Part shown: positions 14,492 through 24,500 of the stretch, piece by piece
Numbering within the stretch: position 1 is the stretch's first letter
Layout of the letters: each line of letters opens with the position of its first letter
Source: Prevotella sp. CAG:924
GTDB lineage: Bacteria > Bacteroidota > Bacteroidia > Bacteroidales > Bacteroidaceae
Length of the DNA stretch: 32,664 nucleotides
Assembly: GCA_000431975.1 (NCBI GenBank)
Contig: HF988418.1
Coordinates: 1 to 32,664 of the forward strand
Reading direction: 5' to 3'
Program-made: the position numbers and the translations under genes
Notes under the pieces: generated by a model
What the model was told of the DNA's origin: nothing
Databases searched by the model: none
The model's input: the letters and a program-made list of their open reading frames with translations, nothing else

Positions 14492-17400
14492 ATGGATAAA
14501 AAAATCAAACAAGTATTTTTACTTTTAATGTTTTTATTCTGTTGGTCTGAATCATTATTTGCTCAGGGTAACATGGCGGTTATTACAGGAATTGTAACCG
14601 ATGAGACTAAAACAGGAGTAATTGGTGCTGCCATACAGGTAAAAAATGAATCTACAGGATTCAGTACAGGAACTGTTACAAATGAGAATGGAGAGTACAC
14701 GATAAAGCAATTGCCATTAGGTGGACCATACAGTGTGACAGTCACATATGTAGGTTATGGCAGTCAGAAGAAGACAGGTTATACCTTGAATCAGGGTGAT
14801 CAGCTTCGACTAGATTTTCAATTAAAGGAATCAAATGTCGTGATGCAAGCTGTCGAAGTGGTTGCTAATTCATTAAAAAATACGATTGCGACTACAGGAT
14901 CGGCAACTTCTGTAACTTCACACGATTTGGAGAAACTTCCAGTTAACGGACGTAATTTTACTTCTCTTATCGATCTGTCACCATTAAGTACAGGTTCTAG
15001 CCTGTCAGGTCAGCTGGCCTCTTCTACCAACTATACTATTGATGGTATGACAGCTAAGAATCCTACATCAGGTGGTAGTACTACGAGTCGTAATGGTGTA
15101 CCTTATGCCATTTCGATGGAGGCTATCCGTGAGTTTAAGGTAGTTACTAATCAGTATGATGTGACAAATGGACGTGCTGGTGGTGGTACGGTAAGTACAG
15201 TGACAAAATCAGGTACGAATACATTGCAAGGTAGTGCGTTTATATATGGACGTACTAATTGGTTGTCGAGTCCGTATGATATTCGTGGTAACAAACGTAA
15301 TAATGATTTCTCGACATATCAGTTTGGTGCTTCTTTAGGAGGTGCTTTGGTAAAAGATCGTGCACATTTCTTTATTACATGGGATCATCAGTCTGATTCC
15401 CGTCCATTGTATATCGCAGATATACATAATGTAGCTGATGAGAAACGTTATGGCTTATCTACTGAAACTCGTGACCGTTTCTTGCAGATAGCCCGTGATA
15501 AATACGGAGTGTCTTCACATGCACAGTTCGGTGCTTTTGACAAGACTCAAGGTACGGATGCTGTATTCGGTCGTTTGGATTGGCAAATTAATCCGATGAA
15601 TTTGTTGACTTTCACAGATAATTTCGTTAACGATAACAATAATTTAGGATTGGCAGATAATACTTCTATCTGTTTATATGAGAGTTATGGTAATGTTCAT
15701 TCACTTAATAATAGTGCAATGGCTACTTTACGCTCTATGTTTGGTCCTCATGGAATTAATGAGTTGAAAGTGCAGCATCTTTATACTTTGGAACAATCAA
15801 AGCCGGGTGATGAGCTTCCTTCAGCAAATATACCCCGTGCTATTGTAGAGAAAGTAACCTCAGATATTGATGGTACTACTTATAACACAAATATTCAATT
15901 GGGTGGTCATCGTTATTGTCCTGAGAACTTTTATAATCATGTAGTTCAGTTGGTTGATAATTTCTATTATAATACCAATAAGATTAACTATACTTTTGGT
16001 ATAGATATGATGTATACGCACATGAATTCACGTTATGGAAGTGAAACCAATGGACGTTTCTACTTTACAGGTCTGGATAACTTTGAGAACCTGACCCCGT
16101 ATCGTTATGTACGTGAGATCTATCTGACCGACAACGATCGTGTAAAACAGAATATTTTGAATGCAGGTATATATGGCCAGTTGCAGACAAAACTGTTCCG
16201 TGGATTTGATTTGACAGCCGGTCTACGTTTGGATAATGCTACTTATTTCAATAAAGGTACGTTTAACCAGACAGTATATGATGAGCTTGGACTGCGTACA
16301 GATAATGGATTGTCGACTTTCCAGATTCAGCCTCGTGTTCAGATTTCTTGGGATATCAATGATATGCATCGTGATATTATTCGTGCCGGTGCCGGTATAT
16401 TTGCTTCAGATATCAACAACTATGCGATGATTAACAATATGGTGTTTGACGGTTCGCGTACAGCATCATTGGACATCACTTTAGATCCAAAAGCAGCTAA
16501 TTACCAAGAACTGCTGAATCTTATTCGTCCGGACTTTCCCTCTTATCGTAAGGATCCGTCGACAGCTCCGGGAGCAAGTTTGTTCAATAACCCGAACGTT
16601 GAGAAGTTGTCTACCATTAATATGAATGGCAAAGACTGCAAGGTTCCTACTATTTATAAGGCAAACTTATCTTATACTCACTTTTTCAGTGATCGCTTAA
16701 AGGTCAGTGTAGAAGGATATATGACTTTAGGACGCAACAATTATATGTATGTTGATCGAAATATGGTAGATAAGCCCTATTTCACCCTAGATGCAGAAGG
16801 TGGACGTGGTGTGTATGTACCTGCTGAGACGATCGATGCCGATGGTAATGCCGTTTGGACGAATGGACGTAAAACGGATAAGTTAGGTCGTGTATTGGAA
16901 ATGGTTAGTGAAGGCAAGGTCAATCAGTTTGCTTTTGTTGTAGAAGGTACTTGGAGATATTTTAAGGATGGTGAACTCTCGTTCAGCTATACCTGGAATG
17001 ATACTAAGGACAATACTTCTTATAATGGTAATGTAGCTAATACAGCCACTCTGTCACAGATGGTAGTAGATGATCCACGTGATTTAAGCAAGATGAGCTA
17101 TTCGAACAATCAGTTCCGTCATAAAGTGGTGATCTATGGTACAGCTCCTACTTTCTGGGGCATTAGTGTCGGTGCACGTTTTTCAGGAATCGGTGGTACT
17201 CGTTATTCGTTGATCGTTAATGGAAATGTGAATGGTGATTTTGTAAATACCAATGATCTGGCTTATATTTATGATCCGAATGATGCCAATACTCCAGCTT
17301 ATCTTCGCGATGGAATCAATAGCATCTTGAATAATCCTGATGTGGAGAAGAGTATGAAAGATTATATTCGCAAGAGTTTTGGTAAGGTAGCAGAGCGTAA

Positions 17401-17689
17401 TGGTGGTGTGAACGGATTCTATGGTACGCTTGATTTACGTATTACAAAGAAGTTCAACATTTACAAAAAACAGAAGTTAGAGCTTTCTGTTGATGTCTTC
17501 AATGTTGCCAATCTTTTGAATAAGAATTGGGGAGCAGGACATACACTGGGTACGCAGAGTATCTATACTATTAAAGGCTTTGATCAGAAGAAGAAGCAGT
17601 ACACATATAGGGTAAATGCCAATACAGGTATTTCAAACTTTGAAGGTACTCCTTATCAGTTCCAGATAGGTGTAAGATATGCATTTTGA
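14492..17689 (+). CDS. TonB-dependent outer-membrane receptor, Oar-like
   Basis: The 1065-residue protein has a signal peptide of about 25 residues (ending SLFAQ). A carboxypeptidase-regulatory-like beta-sandwich follows at roughly residues 30-112 (GIVTDETKTGVIGAAIQV, GEYTIKQLPLGGPYSV). The plug domain covers about 125-245, including LPVNGRNFTSLIDLSP, YTIDGMTAKNP and NGRAGGGTVSTVTKSGTN. The remainder is a large beta-barrel ending in the aromatic residue Phe (QIGVRYAF), the usual outer-membrane assembly signal. The NGRNFTSL and GGGTVSTVTKSGTN motifs resemble Oar-type receptors rather than SusC, and no SusD gene follows. The substrate is unknown. A secreted phosphodiesterase gene 47 bases downstream suggests a shared role in taking up phosphorus or glycerol compounds, but this is inference. 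Codons look AT-richer than in fabF or leuS. Confidence 0.9.
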   Translation: MDKKIKQVFLLLMFLFCWSESLFAQGNMAVITGIVTDETKTGVIGAAIQVKNESTGFSTGTVTNENGEYTIKQLPLGGPYSVTVTYVGYGSQKKTGYTLNQGDQLRLDFQLKESNVVMQAVEVVANSLKNTIATTGSATSVTSHDLEKLPVNGRNFTSLIDLSPLSTGSSLSGQLASSTNYTIDGMTAKNPTSGGSTTSRNGVPYAISMEAIREFKVVTNQYDVTNGRAGGGTVSTVTKSGTNTLQGSAFIYGRTNWLSSPYDIRGNKRNNDFSTYQFGASLGGALVKDRAHFFITWDHQSDSRPLYIADIHNVADEKRYGLSTETRDRFLQIARDKYGVSSHAQFGAFDKTQGTDAVFGRLDWQINPMNLLTFTDNFVNDNNNLGLADNTSICLYESYGNVHSLNNSAMATLRSMFGPHGINELKVQHLYTLEQSKPGDELPSANIPRAIVEKVTSDIDGTTYNTNIQLGGHRYCPENFYNHVVQLVDNFYYNTNKINYTFGIDMMYTHMNSRYGSETNGRFYFTGLDNFENLTPYRYVREIYLTDNDRVKQNILNAGIYGQLQTKLFRGFDLTAGLRLDNATYFNKGTFNQTVYDELGLRTDNGLSTFQIQPRVQISWDINDMHRDIIRAGAGIFASDINNYAMINNMVFDGSRTASLDITLDPKAANYQELLNLIRPDFPSYRKDPSTAPGASLFNNPNVEKLSTINMNGKDCKVPTIYKANLSYTHFFSDRLKVSVEGYMTLGRNNYMYVDRNMVDKPYFTLDAEGGRGVYVPAETIDADGNAVWTNGRKTDKLGRVLEMVSEGKVNQFAFVVEGTWRYFKDGELSFSYTWNDTKDNTSYNGNVANTATLSQMVVDDPRDLSKMSYSNNQFRHKVVIYGTAPTFWGISVGARFSGIGGTRYSLIVNGNVNGDFVNTNDLAYIYDPNDANTPAYLRDGINSILNNPDVEKSMKDYIRKSFGKVAERNGGVNGFYGTLDLRITKKFNIYKKQKLELSVDVFNVANLLNKNWGAGHTLGTQSIYTIKGFDQKKKQYTYRVNANTGISNFEGTPYQFQIGVRYAF

Positions 17690-17736
17690 TGCAGTGTTTA
17701 AGTCTGAATAAGTAAATTAAATATTATCAAATAAAA

Positions 17737-18498
17737 ATGAATACCAAAAAATTGATTTTCTCTTGTGCTTGTCTGTTGTTTGCTTTAGTAGGTCAGGCAC
17801 AAACACAGGTTATTGCTCATCGTGGCTTTTGGAAGACAGAAGGATCTGCTCAGAATTCTATAACATCATTGCGTAAGGCTGCTGAGGCTAAGGTTTATGG
17901 TTCTGAATTTGACGTGCAATTGACTTCTGATGGGATGATAGTGGTCAATCATGATGATACAATAGATGGATTCAATATTGCTCAGACTCCTTATGATAAG
18001 CTGAAAGATCTGAAGCTGAAGAATGGTGAGAAGTTGTCAACATTGGCTGATTATCTTAAGGCAGGAAAGCAATTAAACGTGCAAATGATACTGGAAATCA
18101 AGCCTCATAAGACAAAAGCACAAGAAGACCAAATTACGGAGCAGACTGTCAAGATGGTGAAAGAGGCTGGCATGGAGAAGCAGGTTGAGTATATCTCATT
18201 CAGTATGAATGTGTGTGAACAGCTTGTCCGCCAGACTCCTGATTCTAAAATATCATATTTGAGAAGCGATGTAGCTCCCAAACAATTAAAAGAAAAAGGA
18301 ATTAATGGTATTGACTATTATTATAAAGTCATCTGTCAACATCCAGAGTGGGTTAAAGAGGCTAAAGATCTGGGTATGAAGGTCAATGTATGGACTGTAG
18401 ATGATATTGCAGACATGAAAGAAATGCTCGATTTGAATGTCGATTATATAACGACTGATGAGCCTCTGGAAGCTGCCAGCTTGATAGCAGGCAAATAA
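17737..18498 (+). CDS. Secreted glycerophosphodiester phosphodiesterase
   Basis: The 253-residue TIM-barrel enzyme splits glycerophosphodiesters into an alcohol and glycerol-3-phosphate. A signal peptide (residues 1 to about 22, ending GQAQ) sends it to the periplasm or surface. The catalytic GDPD residues are visible: His28-Arg29 in IAHRGFW, Glu57 and Asp59 in SEFDVQL, and the second catalytic histidine His72 in NHDD. ILEIKPHK and the C-terminal KVNVWTVDD and DYITTDEP are further family motifs. It lies 47 bases after the TonB receptor with no terminator between, so the two are probably co-transcribed. It could act on deacylated phospholipids or teichoic-acid-like polymers. Confidence 0.92.
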   Translation: MNTKKLIFSCACLLFALVGQAQTQVIAHRGFWKTEGSAQNSITSLRKAAEAKVYGSEFDVQLTSDGMIVVNHDDTIDGFNIAQTPYDKLKDLKLKNGEKLSTLADYLKAGKQLNVQMILEIKPHKTKAQEDQITEQTVKMVKEAGMEKQVEYISFSMNVCEQLVRQTPDSKISYLRSDVAPKQLKEKGINGIDYYYKVICQHPEWVKEAKDLGMKVNVWTVDDIADMKEMLDLNVDYITTDEPLEAASLIAGK

Positions 18499-18540
18499 AA
18501 AGACGATGGTTGTATTCTACATAGAAATATAACATTATAG

Positions 18541-18573
18541 AAATAGGGATGTAATATTGCATCCCTATTTTTG
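18541..18573 (+). terminator. Terminator after GDPD, overlapping a possible promoter
   Basis: AAATAGGGATG (18541-18551) and CATCCCTATTT (18560-18570) form an 11-bp stem with an 8-base loop, continuing into T residues to 18572. The T-run is also part of TATTTTTG (18566-18573), an exact match to the -7 box, which could start transcription of the next gene. No -33 box is evident. Confidence 0.7.
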
Positions 18574-18598
18574 TAGTGTTAAATATAAAACAGAAAAA

Positions 18599-19243
18599 AT
18601 GAAGACGACGTTTTTTAAAAGTATTATTTTAGGACTGTTTGTGGTGGCCTTTATTTCATCTGCTTATGCAGGAAACACGGTAAAGGAGAGCAAAGAGAAC
18701 AATTCTGCTGTTAATGTGTTGATAGTAGGATTGGATAATGTGGGTTCAAATTATTTTCCGGAAAGTATGATCACTGAAGAGACTGGAATTCCCCAAGACA
18801 GTATAGGTGATACATATAATCGTATCATTACCCGGAATATCATTCAGTCTAATAAGAATAAGGAATTCAAATTCATCTCTTCACAGAATCTTAAAGGTGT
18901 AGAGAATTTAATTGATAAAGTGAAATTGAATGGTAAGGATGAAGATACTTATGTTGATCTGAGCCAAATAAAAACAGAAGATTATAATAAGTTGATGACA
19001 GAGGCTCATGCTGATTATATATTGTTTCTGAATAAGCATTATCTGAAATGGCAGGAACAGCCTTTTCATACACTTTTTCATTTTGTAAGCTATTCCTTAT
19101 ATGATAAGAATTGCAAGGAAGTGACAAAGGGAAATAATTACTTTACTTGTATGAATCTGGAGAAGGCAGATAAGTTAGGAAAAGCTAGTTGGAAAAGTTC
19201 TTCTAAAATAGCTACAACTGTAATAAAAAGCATTGAGAAATAA
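18599..19243 (+). CDS. Exported protein of unknown function
   Basis: I do not recognise this family. From ATG 18599 it has 214 residues; an in-frame TTG at 18557 would lengthen it, but that falls inside the terminator hairpin and would push the signal peptide inward. Residues 1-24 are a clear signal peptide (KTTFFKSIILG, then SSAYA) with no lipobox cysteine, so the mature protein should be periplasmic or secreted. The mature part is lysine- and asparagine-rich and begins with a hydrophobic strand (VNVLIVGLDNVGSNYF), suggesting an alpha/beta fold. A helical middle and a beta-like section (HTLFHFVSYSLYD) follow. Base composition is clearly AT-rich. A terminator separates it from the phosphodiesterase gene, so it may be independently expressed. 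Confidence 0.75.
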   Translation: MKTTFFKSIILGLFVVAFISSAYAGNTVKESKENNSAVNVLIVGLDNVGSNYFPESMITEETGIPQDSIGDTYNRIITRNIIQSNKNKEFKFISSQNLKGVENLIDKVKLNGKDEDTYVDLSQIKTEDYNKLMTEAHADYILFLNKHYLKWQEQPFHTLFHFVSYSLYDKNCKEVTKGNNYFTCMNLEKADKLGKASWKSSSKIATTVIKSIEK

Positions 19244-19299
19244 TACGATATACACTTTATTCTCTTAGAGATGTATAATAGCTTTAAGAGAAATTGGTT

Positions 19300-19346
19300 A
19301 TAGCTTCGGTTGACCATAGTTGGTATGGACAACGAAGCTATTTTTT
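19300..19346 (+). terminator. Terminator after the exported-protein gene
   Basis: ATAGCTTCG (19300-19308) pairs with CGAAGCTAT (19333-19341). An imperfect extension inside the stem pairs CCATA with TATGG. TTTTTT follows (19341-19346). The stem is read with the plus-strand gene that ends at 19243. Confidence 0.75.
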
Positions 19347-19388
19347 AATTTAGTATCTCATACATCTTAAATTTAGGACTCATAATAT

Positions 19389-20189
19389 TTATTCGTCCAT
19401 ACGCTGCTTCAGTCTGTCAGCTACTTCCATGAGCACATCGATCATGTCAGAGGGGAGGTAGGAAAGAGCCTTGTCGATGATATTGGATGGTATCTTATAG
19501 TAAGCTTCTGCAATGGATCCGCAGATAGCAGCTTTTGTGTCAGTATCGCCACGGGTCATCACAGCCAGTCGGATGGCTTGTTCGAAAGAGTTGCTCTCTA
19601 CGAAACAGCGGATGGCCCAAGGGACAGTTTCCTGGCAAATGCCATCGAAGTGTCCTTCTGATCCTATTTTCATGATGTCTTTCATAGGAGGCAGGTCGTA
19701 TCCGAAATGGCGTTTCACCCATTTGCGGGTTTCCTCACGGGAGATATGACAAGTACGTAGCTCATAGATCAGGGCTGCCACACATTGTGCTCCACGAATG
19801 GCTTCTGGATGATTGTGAGAAGCAATAGCGCTCAGACGTGCCTGCCGTTTCACTTCTTCGTAGTCATCAAAGAGCCAGCCGATGGCAGAGACACGCATGG
19901 CGGCTCCATTACCGCACGAGTGGTTGGCGGGCTTGTCAGGATCGGTGAGCCATTGATGGAAATAGTTGCCGTAAGCGCCTTTAGGATTAGGATAGCGATG
20001 TCCCCAGTCACGCATTGATACACCATAGTCACGTCCGTGAAGAATAGCATCGGCAATCGCAACGGTCATTACACTGTCATCGGTATAATCGCACCGGGGC
20101 GCATCACAAAAGAATAGGAAATCGCGTTGTGGTGTTTCGTCAAATTCAAATCGTGAACCTACTATATCTCCTACAATTGCTCCTATCAT
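19389..20189 (-). CDS. ADP-ribosylglycohydrolase-family protein
   Basis: The 266-residue protein belongs to the all-helical, metal-dependent ADP-ribosyl hydrolase family related to DraG and ARH. These enzymes remove ADP-ribose from proteins or other acceptors. Metal-site motifs are visible: MIGAIVGDIVGSRFEF at the N-terminus, DYTDDSVMTVAIAD (the TDD metal motif), HSCGNGAAMRVSAIGWLF, and RGDTDTKAAICGSIAEAYY near the C-terminus (the second metal site, usually GGDTDT). I chose ATG 20189 because the family starts MIGAIVGD; a longer reading from 20237 needs a TTG next to the tRNA. The substrate is unknown, and no ADP-ribosyltransferase partner is in the window. Confidence 0.9.
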   Translation of the reverse strand: MIGAIVGDIVGSRFEFDETPQRDFLFFCDAPRCDYTDDSVMTVAIADAILHGRDYGVSMRDWGHRYPNPKGAYGNYFHQWLTDPDKPANHSCGNGAAMRVSAIGWLFDDYEEVKRQARLSAIASHNHPEAIRGAQCVAALIYELRTCHISREETRKWVKRHFGYDLPPMKDIMKIGSEGHFDGICQETVPWAIRCFVESNSFEQAIRLAVMTRGDTDTKAAICGSIAEAYYKIPSNIIDKALSYLPSDMIDVLMEVADRLKQRMDE

Positions 20190-20239
20190 AGTTTTTAGTA
20201 TTTTTAGGTTAGGCGAGTGGTTGGTTCGCTTTTTCAAAG

Positions 20240-20311
20240 TACTTCCACCGGGAATCGAACCCGGATCAAAGGTTTAGGAAACCTCCGTTCTATCCATTGA
20301 ACTATGGAAGC
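20240..20311 (-). tRNA. tRNA-Arg (anticodon CCU)
   Basis: On the minus strand the 72 bases fold into a full cloverleaf. The acceptor is GCTTCCA with TGGAAGT (a G-U pair at position 1-72). The D-arm is GTTC with GAAC around an 8-base loop, and the anticodon stem is GAGGT with ACCTT. The loop TTCCTAA gives anticodon CCT, reading AGG. A 4-base variable region and the T-arm CCGGG-TTCGATT-CCCGG follow. The discriminator base is A, and no CCA end is encoded. Confidence 0.95.
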
Positions 20312-20358
20312 CCATCTTATTGGTGACAAAGTTAGCAATAAATTACTATACGGCCAAT

Positions 20359-21447
20359 TTATTTTGCCTTAAAGTGTTCGGCTTGGCTTTGAATAAGCTC
20401 TTTGTCGTCGAAATAGTTGATTCGCATGGCACGGCGTACCTCATCCATGGTCTGTGCAGCAGCTTCGCGTGCTTCTTCAGAGCCTTTTTTCAGAATGTCA
20501 TAGATAGCAGGGATATCCTGCTCAAATTCATGACGACGCTGACGAATAGGCTCGAGCATACGGTTGAGAATATTATTCAGAAGTTTCTTGCACTTCATGT
20601 CACCGATACCGCCGTGTGTGTAGGCTGCCTTTAGCTCATCGAGATTCTGGAACTCAGGCCAGAAGTCGGCAAAGTCCTGATCGGTAGAGAAGGCATCGAG
20701 ATAGGTAAATACGGCATTGCCTTCTACGTGTCCTGGGTCGCTGACATTGAGGTGTGTGGGATCGGTATACATTCCCTTTACTTTCTGCCATACGGTGTCC
20801 TTATCATCGCTGAGGTAGATACAGTTGCCGAGGCTCTTGCTCATCTTCTCTTTACCGTCGGTACCGGGTAGTCGTCGTGCGGTAGCATTTTCAGGAAGCA
20901 GTATCTGTGGCTCTACGAGTACGGGAGCATAGATCTGGTTGAAACGGTTGACGAGCTCACGTGTCAGCTCAAGCATTGGCTCCTGATCTTCACCAGCTGG
21001 TACGGTAGTGGCTTTGAAGCAGGCAATATCGGCTGCCTGCGACACAGGGTAGCAGAAGAAACCGAGAGGGATGTTTGCCTCGAAGTTGCGCATACGGATT
21101 TCTGTCTTTACAGTCGGGTTGCGCTGTACACGGCTCACCGTGACGATATTCATCAGATAAGTGGTCAGTTCGGCAAGCTCAGGTATGCAGCTCTGAATGT
21201 AAAGCGTGCATTTCTCCGGGTCGAGACCGGCTGAGAGGTAGTCGAGAGCTACCTCTATGATGTTCTGACGAATTTTCTCAGGATTGTCGGCATTGTCTGT
21301 AAGGGCCTGTACATCGGCCATGAATACAAACATTTTATCGTAATCGCCTGCGTTTTGCAGTTCTACACGTCTGCGCAGACTGCCGATATAGTGTCCGAGA
21401 TGGAGCTTACCGGTAGGCCGGTCTCCCGTAAGAATAATCTTTCCCAT
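20359..21447 (-). CDS. trpS: Tryptophanyl-tRNA synthetase
   Basis: This class I synthetase charges tRNA-Trp. The N-terminus MGKIILTGDRPTGKLHLGHY contains the TIGN/HIGH region with HLGH at residues 16-19, and the KMSKS loop lies exactly at 201-205 (GKEKMSKSLGN). At 362 residues it is somewhat longer than the roughly 330 of many bacterial TrpRS proteins. Other family signatures include YPVSQAADI and VPAGEDQEPMLELTREL. It has its own promoter in the gap after addB. The tRNA-Arg gene lies about 50 bases downstream on the same strand and could be on the same transcript. Confidence 0.96.
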   Translation of the reverse strand: MGKIILTGDRPTGKLHLGHYIGSLRRRVELQNAGDYDKMFVFMADVQALTDNADNPEKIRQNIIEVALDYLSAGLDPEKCTLYIQSCIPELAELTTYLMNIVTVSRVQRNPTVKTEIRMRNFEANIPLGFFCYPVSQAADIACFKATTVPAGEDQEPMLELTRELVNRFNQIYAPVLVEPQILLPENATARRLPGTDGKEKMSKSLGNCIYLSDDKDTVWQKVKGMYTDPTHLNVSDPGHVEGNAVFTYLDAFSTDQDFADFWPEFQNLDELKAAYTHGGIGDMKCKKLLNNILNRMLEPIRQRRHEFEQDIPAIYDILKKGSEEAREAAAQTMDEVRRAMRINYFDDKELIQSQAEHFKAK

Positions 21448-21481
21448 ATTGTTTTCTATTATTTTTTCTATGTGTTGGTTG

Positions 21482-21510
21482 CAAAGTTACCGTTTTTTCA
21501 GATAAATCAA
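21482..21510 (-). promoter_or_regulatory. trpS promoter
   Basis: On the minus strand TAACTTTG (21489 down to 21482) is an exact -7 box. TTG (21510 down to 21508) is a partial -33 box 18 bases upstream. The ATG follows about 35 bases after the -7 box. This lies in the 81-base gap after the addB stop codon. Confidence 0.55.
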
Positions 21511-21528
21511 GGAGAAAACATCGGTTAT

Positions 21529-24500
21529 TTATCTACAGATAGCAGCATACGGGCAGTTGTCGCACCGTTTAGTGTCGTCAGTAGGTGTAAAAGGAACATT
21601 GGGATTGAAGATTTCTTCAGCGAGGAGTTTATGCAGTCCATTGTCAAAATCCTGGCGTAGGGTAAGTATATTATCAATGGGCCGGCTCTCCATTTTTGGC
21701 TTTCCGTTTTTCATTATGTCCGTTTGTTCCTTTAGTTGTAGCACGGGATTGTACTCTTTCTGGTTGGCTGAGCGGATGAATAGCAGGGCAGGCCGTAGCT
21801 TGATATCGTCCGGACAGATGCCTTTGTCGTTTTTCCCCGTTTTGATTACTTTTTCCGTTTGTGCTGACTGAGAATTGGCTTTTTTCTCTTTCATACAGTC
21901 ATACCAGATGTAAGAATAGAGAAAAGTCTGCAGATAGTAGTCGGAGTGTTTGTCTATATTCTTCGGGATGAAAATGTCGGCCACATCTCCAAGACTATCT
22001 TTATAGGGTGCTCCTGTCTTGTAGTCGACGATGCGGACGATGGTGTTGCCATTGTCGTCTTGATAACTGTCGAGACGGTCGATGTATCCGTGTAACTTGA
22101 TAGGCGTAGTACGGCAGCCTCCTACTTCGTAACTATGTTCGTAAGAGTTTTCAAGGGAGAGAATGCGGAAGGGCGCATTTTGACTGTCGAGTTGCAAGAG
22201 GAAAGTGAGATAGCGTTCGATCACTTTTGCGTTGATAAGCTGCAGACCACTGTAGGCTGGTTCGCTGTTGGCGGTCTGTTGGGTATTACATTTCTTCAGT
22301 ATGGACTCATCTGTCGAATTTTTCTTCGGGTTGAAGAAAGCATCTTCGAAAGCACGGTTGATAAAGTATCTGATAGTGAGACTATTGTTCTGTTGTCTTG
22401 AGTTGCTGTTTTTCAGCAGAGCGTTAATATTCTCAGCTGTGATCTCTTGCTGGTAATGGTTGGAGAGATGATCGTAGATAAGTTCCGCTGCTTTATGGAA
22501 AATGGTACCGAAGTGGCGTGCGTCTATCTCGTCTTCCTCTTCCTCGGGCTGTCTCAGTCCGCATACCGATTCAAAATAGAACTGCAGCGGACAGCGTAGA
22601 TAGCGGTTGATGGCAGTAGGGGAGAGTTTCTCTTTCTCGCGCAGCACATCGAGTATGGTCTTGTCAGGACAATTAAAAGGTCTGTCTGACTTGGCTATTG
22701 TAGGGTGTGAGGATGGTTTCACTTTTTGGCCGGCTTCTAATACGATACGTCGTGCATTGGGATGATCGATGAGCCATTGTAGCATAAAACGGCTCATCTC
22801 TCCCTTATGACCGTCATCGGTGGCATCGTTGTAAGTGATGGTGATGTCGGTGGCACGTTGCATGAGAGAATAGAAATAGTAGGCATAGATCGCTACTTTG
22901 TTCTCTACCGTTGTGAGTCCGTACACCTTACGTAAGGTATGGGGTATGAGAGAGGAATCATCGACACCTTTTGGCAGGTTGCCTTCCGTGCAGGAGAGCA
23001 GGAGTACATGATCGAAGTCGAGATTACGCGTTTCCAGTACGCCCATGATTTGTATGCCCCGGGCCGGTTCGCCGTGGAAAGGTACAGTTGTTGATTGTAT
23101 CAGTTGGTTGATCAGTCTTCGTGCCATGGCCATGGTTACCGGTTGTGGAGCGGTCATTGCGGAGGTGGAAATTTCCTTGTCGTTTATGATTCCCGGTTGA
23201 TCTTTGATGGTGATCAACTGGTGGAGCCGGTTCATGAGAGTGAACATACGGTAGACTGATTCTTGCAGCAATGGATCTTTGTCGGCAGCACAATGACGGC
23301 CTATGATCTGCAGAATATCGCACAGCCAGCCGATGAGGTCGGATGAGCCGTCAGTGTTTTGAGATGGTGAGAAGAGCAGGCGCAGACCATCATAGTCGCT
23401 ACCTTCAGGTATATAGTTCTTATAGAATCGGGCCTGCAAGTCGATTTCCTTTGCTACATCGTCTGCACGGTCATAGATATATCGGGCGAGAGGATGACGG
23501 AGCACATGTTTAGTCTGTTTGGCTCTGTACCAGTCGTTTCCTTTGCCGTGACCAGTCTGCTGCAGGTCGAGGAGGGCATTGACAAAGGAACTTACGGGAC
23601 ACTCGCGCAAGGGATAACCGGTAGTAATGTTTACTTCTCCGATATCTTTGGGTAGAGAGTGGATCACTTGGGGCAAAAGGCTCTCATCGGCCAGTACGAT
23701 GGCTGTGCGGACAGCCTGACAGGGATCTTTTGGCATACGACAGTCATTGGTGTGGCTGGTAGAAGTCTGAATACAGTCACTTTTTCCACTTTGGAGCCAC
23801 TCGGCGATGTAGGTGGCCTGTGCTGTCTCCGTTTTTGCTGTGGCATAGGTGATGTCTTTAGGCTGTGCCATCTGTCGATAGATCTCGTCGTAATTGAGGC
23901 CGTCTGACAGACGGTTGACCGACAGTTCGTTAGGAAACTCGTCAAGATATCGGCCGATATATCTGCCGGCATCGCTGTAGGCATGGCTTTCCATTCCTGT
24001 GGCATCACCATTGAACCGACGCAGATATTGCTCGTCATAGTCCCAGTAAAAACGTGCCTTACCAACCTTTTTCAGACGTCGGAAAAGTTCCTGTTCTACT
24101 TTCTGAAGAAGATTGAAACCGATAAATACATATTCATCGAACTGAAATTCAATATTTTCATTCTCTACCACACTGCGGTAAAGCATGCCTTCGTAGGCAA
24201 GGCTACGACTTTCCAGATCTTTGTGAAACTGCTGATAGATAGCAGGCATTTGTTTCCAGAGTTCTACAAAACGTTGTTTCAGATCAGTAGGGTTGGTATT
24301 GAGGAGATGAAAGAAGTCACTGATGCTACGTCGTTGTTCTTCACTGAGATCAGCGAAGTCAGGCCCCAGATCTTCATAGGCTTCCACATAGCGGAAGAGT
24401 TTGTCGACAGGTGCCATGTTTTTATCCACGTCATCAAAATCGGCCAGGAGCTTTTGTCCCCATCCGTAAAAGTGTCCGATGTTGTTGTTATCATCATCGT

